Positions 53,557-61,170 of a stretch of 64,000 bases of DNA are shown here, piece after piece. The number at the start of each line of letters is the position of its first letter. Within the stretch, counting starts at the first letter, position 1. A program made the position numbers and the translations under genes. This DNA comes from an uncultured Chitinophaga sp. Its GTDB lineage: Bacteria; Bacteroidota; Bacteroidia; Chitinophagales; Chitinophagaceae. The stretch is from the NCBI RefSeq assembly GCF_946479755.1, contig NZ_CAMLHC010000012.1:153258-217257 (forward strand), written 5' to 3'. The notes beneath the pieces were generated by a model. That model had not been told where the DNA came from and did not search any database. It saw only the letters and a program-made list of their open reading frames with translations.

Positions 53557-55302
53557 ATGCGAAAATTCCTATTACTCCTGTTGTTATGGGCTGGCAGCGT
53601 ACATGCACAAACAACCTGGGTGTCGGGAGCAGTAGAAGACAGTATTACGCATCGTCCTGTAGCCGGCGTCGCCGTTACCGTTTCCGGGGATACGGCCAGG
53701 GTGCTGACGAACGCCTTCGGGCTTTTCAGAATAGTGATTCCCTCCGCTGTCGCTCAACTGCTGTTTACCCGGGAAGGTTATCGCCCGTTACAGCTGAACG
53801 TGAAAGCCGCTGACCGGCTGCTGATAACATTGTCGCCTATACGTAAAGCCCCTGATGCCATCGCCCTGGCAAAAGCCAGCGCCCGCACACGGCAGAACAG
53901 CAACCCCAACTACGGCAACGTAGGCATGGGCATACACGCTTTTTACAATGAAACATACGGGACCACTTATGAAAACAAGTTCGCCCGCACGCAGGTGCAG
54001 CCCGTGTCCGTGTTCGCTGTAGATGTGGACAGGGCCGCTTATAGCAACATCCGGCGTTTCCTGCGGCTGAAGGAACCCGTGCCGGTAGATGCCGTCCGGA
54101 TTGAAGAGATGGTGAACTACTTTCACTACAATTATCCGCTACCGCCGGAAGGTAAAACCATGGCGGTATACAGTCATTATACCTCCTGCCCCTGGGAGCC
54201 GGCGCACCAACTGCTGCAGATAGCGTTGCGGGCAAAAGCTTTGGAGACAGACAGCCTGCCACCCAGTAATCTCGTTTTCCTGGTCGATGTTTCCGGCTCC
54301 ATGGGCGTACCCAATAAGCTGCCCCTGATGCAGGCGGCTTTCCGTATCCTGGTCAACAACCTGCGGCCGGTAGACAAAGTAGCGATCGTAGCCTATGCCG
54401 GTACACCCGGCATCAAACTGCCAGCTACGGCGGGAGACCAGAAAGAGAAAATCCTGAATGCTATCGATGACCTGGTTGCCGGTGGTGCCACTGCCGGCGA
54501 GGCGGCCATTAAAATGGCCTATCAGATTGCCGTAGAGCAGTTCATCCCCGACGGCAACAACCGCGTGATCCTGGCTACGGACGGGGATTTCAACGTAGGG
54601 CTTACCAGCGACGCTGAAATGGAAGAGCTGATCATGGAAAAAAAGGAGAGTGGCGTGTTGCTCACCTGCCTCGGTTTCGGAATGAAAAATTATAAAGACT
54701 CCAAGCTGCAATCCTTGTCCAGCAAAGGCAATGGCAACTTCGCCTATATCGATGACTTGGAAGAGGCCAGTAAGATCTTTGCGCGCGAATTTGGCAGTAC
54801 GCTTTTCACCGTAGCGCGGGATGTGCAGACAACAGTAACGTTTAACCCGGCCGTTGTAAAATCGTATAGGCTTATAGGTTATGAGAACAAAGTATATGAA
54901 GCGGATACGGCTGCTTCGTCTAAACACAGTGGCGGCATTGTAGGCAGCGGGCATTGTGCGGTGGCGCTGTACGAGGTGGTGCCGCGTGACAGTGTGCCTG
55001 CAGGCGACAGCCTGCTGGCCAATATCAGCATTGCTTACCGTCATCCGCTGGATACTGCGCTCTGTACGCTGGATGCCGGTGTGAAAGCAGATGCCACGGC
55101 TTTTGAGAAGGCGCCGGACGATTGCCGGTTTGCAGCTGCTGTGGCGTTGTTGGGCATGATACTCCGCAACTCCGCTTACCGTGGCTGCGGTGATGCCGAC
55201 ATGGTCTCAGACATCGCCCGAAGGGCCCTCGGTAAAGACAAGGAAGGGTATCGACAGGAGTTCCTGAAGATGGTGAAGCAGGTCCGTAAGATGAAACGCT
55301 AA
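53557..55302 (+). CDS. VWA-domain protein of the YfbK type with N-terminal regulatory-like domain
   Basis: 581 residues. A signal peptide (ending GSVHAQ) is followed by a carboxypeptidase-regulatory-like domain (about 20-95, VSGAVEDSITHRPVAGVAVT). Next come a YfbK N-terminal region with VFAVDVDRAAYSNIRRFL and a VWA domain with an intact MIDAS (VDVSGSMG near residue 245; ATDGDFNVG). A DUF3520-type C-terminal domain closes it (AFEKAPDDCRFAAAVALLGM). The role is unknown; protein-protein interaction at the envelope is likely. It ends three bases from a convergent methyltransferase stop, with no room for a separate terminator. Confidence 0.87.
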   Translation: MRKFLLLLLLWAGSVHAQTTWVSGAVEDSITHRPVAGVAVTVSGDTARVLTNAFGLFRIVIPSAVAQLLFTREGYRPLQLNVKAADRLLITLSPIRKAPDAIALAKASARTRQNSNPNYGNVGMGIHAFYNETYGTTYENKFARTQVQPVSVFAVDVDRAAYSNIRRFLRLKEPVPVDAVRIEEMVNYFHYNYPLPPEGKTMAVYSHYTSCPWEPAHQLLQIALRAKALETDSLPPSNLVFLVDVSGSMGVPNKLPLMQAAFRILVNNLRPVDKVAIVAYAGTPGIKLPATAGDQKEKILNAIDDLVAGGATAGEAAIKMAYQIAVEQFIPDGNNRVILATDGDFNVGLTSDAEMEELIMEKKESGVLLTCLGFGMKNYKDSKLQSLSSKGNGNFAYIDDLEEASKIFAREFGSTLFTVARDVQTTVTFNPAVVKSYRLIGYENKVYEADTAASSKHSGGIVGSGHCAVALYEVVPRDSVPAGDSLLANISIAYRHPLDTALCTLDAGVKADATAFEKAPDDCRFAAAVALLGMILRNSAYRGCGDADMVSDIARRALGKDKEGYRQEFLKMVKQVRKMKR

Positions 55303-55305
55303 GGC

Positions 55306-56247
55306 CTATTTGGTAAGCCGGTAGCATTTACGCACCAGTTTCTGCTGAAAGTCGAAGGGGAGGGTTTGATTGGTGATATCTTTAATACTGGCCGCATTGA
55401 TTTTGTCTTCCTCCAGTATAAAACGCCGGTAGTTATTGCTGAAATACACCACGCCGTCTTTTTTGGTGGCGAGCAGTACTTTGTTGAGCAGTTCGGCATG
55501 GTCCCTTTGAATATCGAGGAAATCCTTCATCCGCTTGCTGTTGGAGAAGGTGGGCGGGTCCATGATCACCAGGTCGAAGGTATTGAGTTTAAGGGTATCG
55601 AGATATTGCAGCACGTCGGCGTGCACAAAAGTATGTTTGGCAGTGTCGAAGCCGTTGAGCCGCATATTTTCTTCTGCCCAGGCGAGGTAAGTCTTGGAAA
55701 GGTCTACAGATGTTACTTCCGCGGCGCCGCCGGCGGCAGCGTACACGGAGAATGAGCCGGTATAGCAGAAGAGGTTCAGCACTTTTTTATCTTTCGCTTC
55801 ATTGCGTACCATGCTGCGGGTGGTGCGGTGGTCGAGGAAAAGGCCGGTGTCGAGATAATCGGACAGGTTGATCTTAAATTTAAGACCGCTTTCCTGCACG
55901 GTCATTTCGCGGCTTTCGGCGCTGAGTTTTTCGTATTGGCTCTGGCGGTTTTCTTTCCGTTGCCGTTGTTTTACCCAGATATTGGCGGGCGGCACGTTCA
56001 GCACTTTACTGATCAGTTCCAGGCAGGTGTCGAGCCAGGCTTCGTGATCGGCTTCCTCCATTCCGTGACGGCGTTGATATTCGGCAATGTACACATGGTC
56101 TTCATACATCTCGATGCTGAAAGGAAATTCAGGAATATCATCATCATACACCCGGTAGCAGGTGATGTTTTGCCGTTTGGCCAGTTTGGAAATATGCCGG
56201 AATACTTTGGTGAGCCGGTTCTCGAACATCTGCAGTTTGGAATCCAT
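55306..56247 (-). CDS. Class I SAM-dependent rRNA methyltransferase (RlmK/RlmI-like)
   Basis: 313 residues similar to the C-terminal half of RlmL (RlmK). DYLDTGLFLDHRTTRSMV, SAM motif VLNLFCYTGSFSVYAAAGG, DLSKTYLAWAEENM and the catalytic-loop variant MDPPTFSNSKRM are visible. The family modifies 23S rRNA, often N7 of G2069 or C5 of a cytosine; which base is targeted here cannot be told. No THUMP domain precedes it. It is downstream of dnaJ/grpE, beyond the dnaJ terminator. Confidence 0.85.
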   Translation of the reverse strand: MDSKLQMFENRLTKVFRHISKLAKRQNITCYRVYDDDIPEFPFSIEMYEDHVYIAEYQRRHGMEEADHEAWLDTCLELISKVLNVPPANIWVKQRQRKENRQSQYEKLSAESREMTVQESGLKFKINLSDYLDTGLFLDHRTTRSMVRNEAKDKKVLNLFCYTGSFSVYAAAGGAAEVTSVDLSKTYLAWAEENMRLNGFDTAKHTFVHADVLQYLDTLKLNTFDLVIMDPPTFSNSKRMKDFLDIQRDHAELLNKVLLATKKDGVVYFSNNYRRFILEEDKINAASIKDITNQTLPFDFQQKLVRKCYRLTK

Positions 56248-56277
56248 CTTATTGGTGTTGGGTTATCCGAGTATTTA

Positions 56278-56323
56278 AAAGCGAAGACCATAGCAAACCG
56301 GAATCCGCTATGGTCTTCGCTTT
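56278..56323 (-). terminator. Intrinsic terminator of dnaJ
   Basis: 17-bp perfect arms AAAGCGAAGACCATAGC and complement with a 12-base loop, 22 bp past the dnaJ stop. The minus-strand tail is TTTAAATAC. The stem core GCGAAGACC equals that at 30231. Confidence 0.8.
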
Positions 56324-56345
56324 ATAAAGTATTCAAATAATAAAA

Positions 56346-57515
56346 TCAGCTAAATATATCCCTGACTTTTTCGAAGAACCCTTTCTCGGATTTTTCCGGG
56401 TTAGGTTTGAAATTATCGGAGGTCTGAAGTTTGTCGAGCATGGCTTTTTCTTCCGCGCTGACGCTTTGTGGTGTCCAGACGTTTACATGTATCAGCTGGT
56501 CACCTTTTTCGTAGGAGTTCACGGAAGGGAAACCTTTGCCTTTGAGGCGGAAGATTTTACCGCTTTGTGTTCCTGCGGGTATTTTGATTTTCGCTTTACC
56601 GTCGATGGTGGGTACTTCCACCTGGGTGCCGTATACAGCATCAGGGAAGGAGATGTGCAGATCGTAGGCCACGTTGAGGCCATCGCGCTGCAGTTCAGGA
56701 TGTGGTTCCTCTTCGATGAGGATGAGCAGGTCACCGGGTGCGCCGCCTCTTTCGCCGGCATTGCCTTTACCGCTCATGCTCAACTGCATACCTTCCTGTA
56801 CGCCTGCCGGGATATCGATGCTCACCATTTCTTCGCCGTACATGCGGCCTTCTCCTTTACAGTGGCCACATTTGCTGGTGATGATCTGGCCTTCACCGTG
56901 ACAGGTAGGGCAGGTGGTAACTGTCTGCATCTGGCCGAGGAAGGTCTGGGTAACTTTTCTTACCTGACCGGAGCCGCCGCAGGTGTTACAGGTCTGGAAC
57001 GCGTTTTTGTCTTTCGCGCCCAGGCCGCCACAGTGCTGACACGGAACGTATTTCTTTACTTTGATTTTTTTATTGGCGCCTTTGGCGATTTCTTCGTAGG
57101 TCAGACGGATTTTCACACGCAGGTTGGAACCGCGGGTGCCACGACCACGACGGCCACCGCCGCCGCCACGGCCACCGCCTCCGAAGAAGCTGCCGAAAAT
57201 ATCGTCGTTACCGAAAATGTCACCGAAATTGGAGAAGATGTCTTCCATGTTCATGCCACCACCTCCAAAACCGCCGCTGCGGCCGCCGTTCATGCCAGCA
57301 TGCCCGAAGCGGTCATATTGCGCGCGTTTGTCGGCATCGCTTAAAACCTCATAGGCTTCGGCTGCTTCTTTGAACTTTTCTTCCGCCTCCTTATTGTTGG
57401 GATTGCGGTCAGGGTGAAACTGCATGGCCACCTTGCGGTAGGCTTTCTTGATTTCATCCTGGGAGGCGGACTTGGAAACACCCAGTATTTCGTAATAATC
57501 TCTCTTGGTAGACAT
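56346..57515 (-). CDS. dnaJ: Molecular chaperone DnaJ
   Basis: 389 residues. The J-domain (1-70) has QFHPDRNPN with the HPD triad. A Gly/Phe-rich linker ([18 protein letters not shown]) follows, then four zinc-binding CxxCxGxG repeats ([32 protein letters not shown]) and two substrate-binding beta-domains. It is DnaK's co-chaperone. [13 protein letters not shown] is the start; an ATA/ATT-like upstream extension is unlikely. grpE is 110 bp upstream on the same strand, but dnaK is not in the window. Confidence 0.95.
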   Translation of the reverse strand: MSTKRDYYEILGVSKSASQDEIKKAYRKVAMQFHPDRNPNNKEAEEKFKEAAEAYEVLSDADKRAQYDRFGHAGMNGGRSGGFGGGGMNMEDIFSNFGDIFGNDDIFGSFFGGGGRGGGGGRRGRGTRGSNLRVKIRLTYEEIAKGANKKIKVKKYVPCQHCGGLGAKDKNAFQTCNTCGGSGQVRKVTQTFLGQMQTVTTCPTCHGEGQIITSKCGHCKGEGRMYGEEMVSIDIPAGVQEGMQLSMSGKGNAGERGGAPGDLLILIEEEPHPELQRDGLNVAYDLHISFPDAVYGTQVEVPTIDGKAKIKIPAGTQSGKIFRLKGKGFPSVNSYEKGDQLIHVNVWTPQSVSAEEKAMLDKLQTSDNFKPNPEKSEKGFFEKVRDIFS

Positions 57516-57531
57516 TATAAAAATCACTTAT

Positions 57532-57552
57532 AACCGGTGCGGGGCACCGGTT
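57532..57552. other. Stem-loop 17 bp upstream of the dnaJ start
   Basis: AACCGGTGC and GCACCGGTT, 9-bp arms with a GGG loop. T-tract on the plus strand only, so for grpE-dnaJ (minus strand) it is not a standard terminator. It may be an mRNA processing or stability element, or a weak attenuator. Confidence 0.5.
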
Positions 57553-57625
57553 TTTTTCAGTAAAAAATATTGTTTTACATCGAGCATAGGTGATCGTTGC
57601 GGTACATGCCACATCGTCACATCAC

Positions 57626-58219
57626 TTATTTACCCACTATCACCTTGGCATGACGGATCAGCTTGTCATTCAGGTAATAGCCTTCCTGTAACACATCTAC
57701 CACTTTACCCTGAAGATCTGGCGTAGGCGCCGGAATCTCGGTAATGGCATCGTGCAGGTCCGCATCAAAGGTGGTGTGCAGGCTTTCCATAGGTTTCAGC
57801 CCTTTGGCCTGCAGGGTGGTTTTCAGCTTGTTGAATACCAGGTTTACCCCGTCTTTGAGAGAAGTGATATCGTTGGCAGTGCTCAGCTGCTTGGCAGCCC
57901 GCTCTGAATCATCCAGTACGTCCAGCAAAGATATGATAACTTCTTTACCTGCAGTTTGCAGCAGTTCCAGTCTTTCTTTGGCAGTACGTTTCCGGAAGTT
58001 ATCAAACTCAGCCTGCAGACGAAGGTATTTATCCCGCATTTCGTTCAGTTGCTGATCCCTTTTGATCAGTTCCTCTTCAGGTTCTACCTCTAATGCATTA
58101 GTCATATGAGATGTTTCACTGATATTTTCTTCAGCATTGAAATCAGGCATGCCTTTTTCGTTTTCTCCAGCATTGTTTGCCTGTCCGTTTGTCTGCATGT
58201 CTTGGTCTTTTTCTGTCAT
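57626..58219 (-). CDS. grpE: Nucleotide exchange factor GrpE
   Basis: 197 residues. An acidic disordered N-terminus is followed by the long coiled coil (EEELIKRDQQLNEMRDKYLR) with LQAEFDNFRKRTAKE, and the beta-wing domain HDAITEIPAPTPDLQGKVVDV ending VIVGK. It triggers ADP release from DnaK. MTEKDQDM is the start; an in-frame ATG upstream of MTE is less likely. It forms a unit with dnaJ. Confidence 0.95.
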   Translation of the reverse strand: MTEKDQDMQTNGQANNAGENEKGMPDFNAEENISETSHMTNALEVEPEEELIKRDQQLNEMRDKYLRLQAEFDNFRKRTAKERLELLQTAGKEVIISLLDVLDDSERAAKQLSTANDITSLKDGVNLVFNKLKTTLQAKGLKPMESLHTTFDADLHDAITEIPAPTPDLQGKVVDVLQEGYYLNDKLIRHAKVIVGK

Positions 58220-58302
58220 AATTGTAATGATTATCTGCAATTGTGCTTAGTCAATTATTTTGCCAACCCCTGTTTGGCCGCCAAAAAGACAGATCTTCTC
58301 TG

Positions 58303-58310
58303 TACCTTTG
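58303..58310 (+). promoter_or_regulatory. -7 box (TACCTTTG) of the rlmI-like gene
   Basis: Exact TAnnTTTG followed by CACC, 12 bp before the ATG. A TTTG at 58273-58276 lies 26 bp upstream, longer than the usual 19-21. Confidence 0.45.
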
Positions 58311-58322
58311 CACCTCGAAATA

Positions 58323-59501
58323 ATGTCAATGACCAAGGTTTTTTTAAAGAAACAGATACAAAACAGGGTATTACTGGGCCACCCCTGGATCTTCGGTAAC
58401 GAAGTGGGCGAAATCAAAGGGGACGTGGTTCCGGGTGATATCGTGGATGTACATACCCATCAGGGCTCTTTTCTCGGCAGAGGGTACATCAACCCGCAGT
58501 CGCAGATACTGGTGCGCCTGCTGACGCGCGACAAAAGCGAGGAAATAAACCCCGAATTTTTCTACCGCCGCCTGCTCAAATGCTGGGAATACCGGCAGAA
58601 ACTGGGATATGTGGAAAACTGCCGCCTCGTTTTCGGCGAAGCGGACGACCTGCCCGCATTGGTGATCGATAAGTTCAACGACTATTTTGTGCTGCAAACC
58701 CTGGCGCTGGGCATGGAAAAGTGGAAGCCCGCCATCGTGGATGCCCTCAACCGTATCTTTTCACCGAAAGGGATCTATGAGCGGAATGACGTGCCGGTAA
58801 GGGAACTGGAAGGCATGGAGCAACAAAAAGGCTTCCTCAGTGCCCCCTTCGATACCAATGTTATCATCAATGAAAACGGACTAAAGTTCCATGTGGATAT
58901 CGTGAACGGACAGAAAACCGGTTATTTCCTCGACCAGCAGGACAACCGCCGCGAAATCCGCCAGATCGTAAAAGATGCCAATGTACTGGAAGCATTCTGC
59001 TATACCGGCACTTTCTCCTGTCACGCAGGTTACTATGGCGCTAAAAGCGTACTGGGACTGGATATCTCGGAACATGCCGTGGAAACTGCGCGCCGCAATG
59101 CTGCGCTCAATAATCTCCAGGACGTCTGCCAGTTCCAGGCGGTCAATGCGTTCGACCAGCTGAAACAATATACCCGGGAAGACCGCAAGTTTGATGTGGT
59201 GATCCTCGATCCGCCCGCCTTCACCAAAAGCCGTGAAAATATCCGGAAAGCGGTGACCGGTTACAAGGAAATCAATCTCAGGGGCATGAAACTGCTTAAC
59301 CAGGGCGGTTTCCTGGTAACGGCTTCCTGTACCAACCTGGTATCACCGGAGCTCTTCCTGGAAACTATCGACGCGGCGGCGAAGGATGCTAAAAAACGTC
59401 TCCGTCAGGTTACCTTCCAGACACAGGCGAAGGACCACCCCATTTTGAGGAATATTGAGAATACAACGTACCTGAAATTTTTGATCGTAGAGATCGCGTG
59501 A
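58323..59501 (+). CDS. Class I rRNA methyltransferase with PUA domain (RlmI-like)
   Basis: 392 residues. An N-terminal PUA domain (GHPWIFGNEVGEIKGDV, about 15-75) precedes an EEHEE insertion and a SAM domain with KTGYFLDQQDNRREI, VLEAFCYTGTFSCHAGYYG, LGLDISEHAVETARRN and the catalytic DPPAFTKS with VTASCTNLV. This matches RlmI (23S rRNA m5C1962). The second Cys in SCTN is the catalytic type. The start MSMTKVFLKK is favoured by the -7 box. Confidence 0.9.
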   Translation: MSMTKVFLKKQIQNRVLLGHPWIFGNEVGEIKGDVVPGDIVDVHTHQGSFLGRGYINPQSQILVRLLTRDKSEEINPEFFYRRLLKCWEYRQKLGYVENCRLVFGEADDLPALVIDKFNDYFVLQTLALGMEKWKPAIVDALNRIFSPKGIYERNDVPVRELEGMEQQKGFLSAPFDTNVIINENGLKFHVDIVNGQKTGYFLDQQDNRREIRQIVKDANVLEAFCYTGTFSCHAGYYGAKSVLGLDISEHAVETARRNAALNNLQDVCQFQAVNAFDQLKQYTREDRKFDVVILDPPAFTKSRENIRKAVTGYKEINLRGMKLLNQGGFLVTASCTNLVSPELFLETIDAAAKDAKKRLRQVTFQTQAKDHPILRNIENTTYLKFLIVEIA

Positions 59502-59585
59502 GGATAAGTAGTAGTGTAGCTTTCGGTATAGGCTTTCTTTAGGATAATGTAATTGTCTGCTTGGGGGAAAGTCAATAGCTGAAAG

Positions 59586-59939
59586 CTATTTTACTACATT
59601 GAATTTTCCGGATTCCACCAGGTTACCCCGCTGATCGCGCAATTGAAAGATGTAAAGACCATTGTAGTAGTTGTCCAGGTGGACGGTGGTACGGCTACTG
59701 ATGCCTTTTATCTGATCAATTTTTTTTCCGAGAAAATTGTACACAATAAGATCGTATATGCGGTCGTTATTATGCTGTTGAATTTCAAAGTTGATAAAAT
59801 TGGTGGCAGGGTTGGGATAGAGTTTCACAATTTGCCTACCCCCCTCCGGATTATTCGGTAGGGACCCGCTTTGCGCTTTACCCACAAGGGATAAGAGGCT
59901 GAAGAAAGTAAAAAAAATGAGGGTAGAGGTTTTCCACAT
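59586..59939 (-). CDS. T9SS type A sorting-domain mini-protein
   Basis: 117 residues: a signal peptide (about 22 residues, ending SLVGKAQ), a linker of about 15 residues (SGSLPNNPEGGR), and then only a type A sorting domain: VKLYPNPATNFINFEI, YNFLGKKIDQIKG and the closing YIFQLRDQRG...SGKFNVVK. The type IX system normally uses this domain to export a larger cargo, which is missing here. The protein may be a decaying remnant, an independent peptide, or part of the secretion apparatus' own regulation. It precedes no related gene except the T9SS unit upstream (transcribed in the same direction). Confidence 0.8.
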   Translation of the reverse strand: MWKTSTLIFFTFFSLLSLVGKAQSGSLPNNPEGGRQIVKLYPNPATNFINFEIQQHNNDRIYDLIVYNFLGKKIDQIKGISSRTTVHLDNYYNGLYIFQLRDQRGNLVESGKFNVVK

Positions 59940-60123
59940 AGTATTATAAAAATAAAGTTTTATTCAAATATTTCCCAATTTTTGTTTGTTAATAACGGCG
60001 CCATAGCTCCTTGTCTCACTCCTAAAAATAACAAAGAATACGCCATTTTGTTAGGTTTTTTGCTTTTTTAGATAAAATTTAACGGTTTTTATTTGGTGAA
60101 TTAAATTGTTGTATATCAATGAT

Positions 60124-61155
60124 TTAGAATCTTGGGCAGTTCAAACGTTCCAAAGTACTGTTGCGGCTGTTAAGAAAACCCTTGAAAACCAACGACACTT
60201 CAAAGCCGCCAAAGCTCTGGCTGGCAGTCCTCAACTGCGAAATATTGGCGTCGTAGCTCATGGCCACCTCAAATTTTTCCATATCTATCTTCACGGTAGG
60301 GATCACGGCATCGTTCCAGCGCAGGAACAGCCCGCCATAGATGGCCCGGGTGGATTCCAGGCCTTCATTCATCAGCCCGTAGCCAATCAGCGCGCCGCCG
60401 ATATACTCTGAATACCCGCCCTGGTGCAGCTGGTTGTAGTGCGCAATCAGTTTTACCCGCTCTTCCAGCGGAATAGTGATACCCGCATTGAAAGACAGTT
60501 TAGGCGCCAGTTCAATGTTCTTATCGTTGTAAAAGGAAATCTTGGCCCGGTTGAAATGATACAGCGCCGCGCCGATAAAATATGCCACATCTTCCCCGAT
60601 TACGCTGTTGTAGCTGAGGCCTACGCCGGCATCAAGATAACTATAGCCTTTCAGAGCCAGTTTACCTTCTTCCCCTGTAGGCGCAGCCGGGTCGAAACGG
60701 CCGCCGTTATACTGGTTGTTAAACGTCATGTTGGAAGGATCGAACTGCCGTTGAACCAAACCACCCATGACACCGAGAGATAAGAAACTTGTCTTGTCCT
60801 CGTTGAGCGACTTGTGATAGTTGACCGCCGGGAAAATCTGGGTGGACTGTAGTTTGGAAGTACCGGCACGGTCGTAGGTGAGCTGCAGCCCTGTTGTCAC
60901 ATAGTCGTTACCGTTGCCAACGGGGAACTTGATTTCGCCGCTGACAGTACCGGTTTGATACGGTATGGTCACACTGTTCCACTGGTTTCGGTACACCGCC
61001 TGAAAGCGCACATCTCCATTGAAAATGCCGATCAGCGCAGGGTTGCGCAGTATCGGCGTTTCATAAAACTGTGACAGGTGTATGTCCTGCGCTTTGAGCT
61101 GTAAACTACAGCTGAAGCAGATGATTGTCAATAAGACTTTACATACCGTTTTCAT
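60124..61155 (-). CDS. PorP/SprF-family T9SS outer membrane protein (second copy)
   Basis: 343 residues, signal peptide ending QLKAQ, then the family opening IHLSQFYETPILRNPALIGI and a barrel with VRFQAVYRNQWNSVTIPYQT. Partner gene: the 941-residue PKD protein 15 bp upstream (same strand). The start is the ATG of MKTVCKVLL; a GTG three codons earlier is a less likely alternative. It shares organisation with the PKD/PorP pair at 42-47 kb. Confidence 0.9.
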   Translation of the reverse strand: MKTVCKVLLTIICFSCSLQLKAQDIHLSQFYETPILRNPALIGIFNGDVRFQAVYRNQWNSVTIPYQTGTVSGEIKFPVGNGNDYVTTGLQLTYDRAGTSKLQSTQIFPAVNYHKSLNEDKTSFLSLGVMGGLVQRQFDPSNMTFNNQYNGGRFDPAAPTGEEGKLALKGYSYLDAGVGLSYNSVIGEDVAYFIGAALYHFNRAKISFYNDKNIELAPKLSFNAGITIPLEERVKLIAHYNQLHQGGYSEYIGGALIGYGLMNEGLESTRAIYGGLFLRWNDAVIPTVKIDMEKFEVAMSYDANISQLRTASQSFGGFEVSLVFKGFLNSRNSTLERLNCPRF

Positions 61156-61170
61156 ATAAATCACTTGTAA

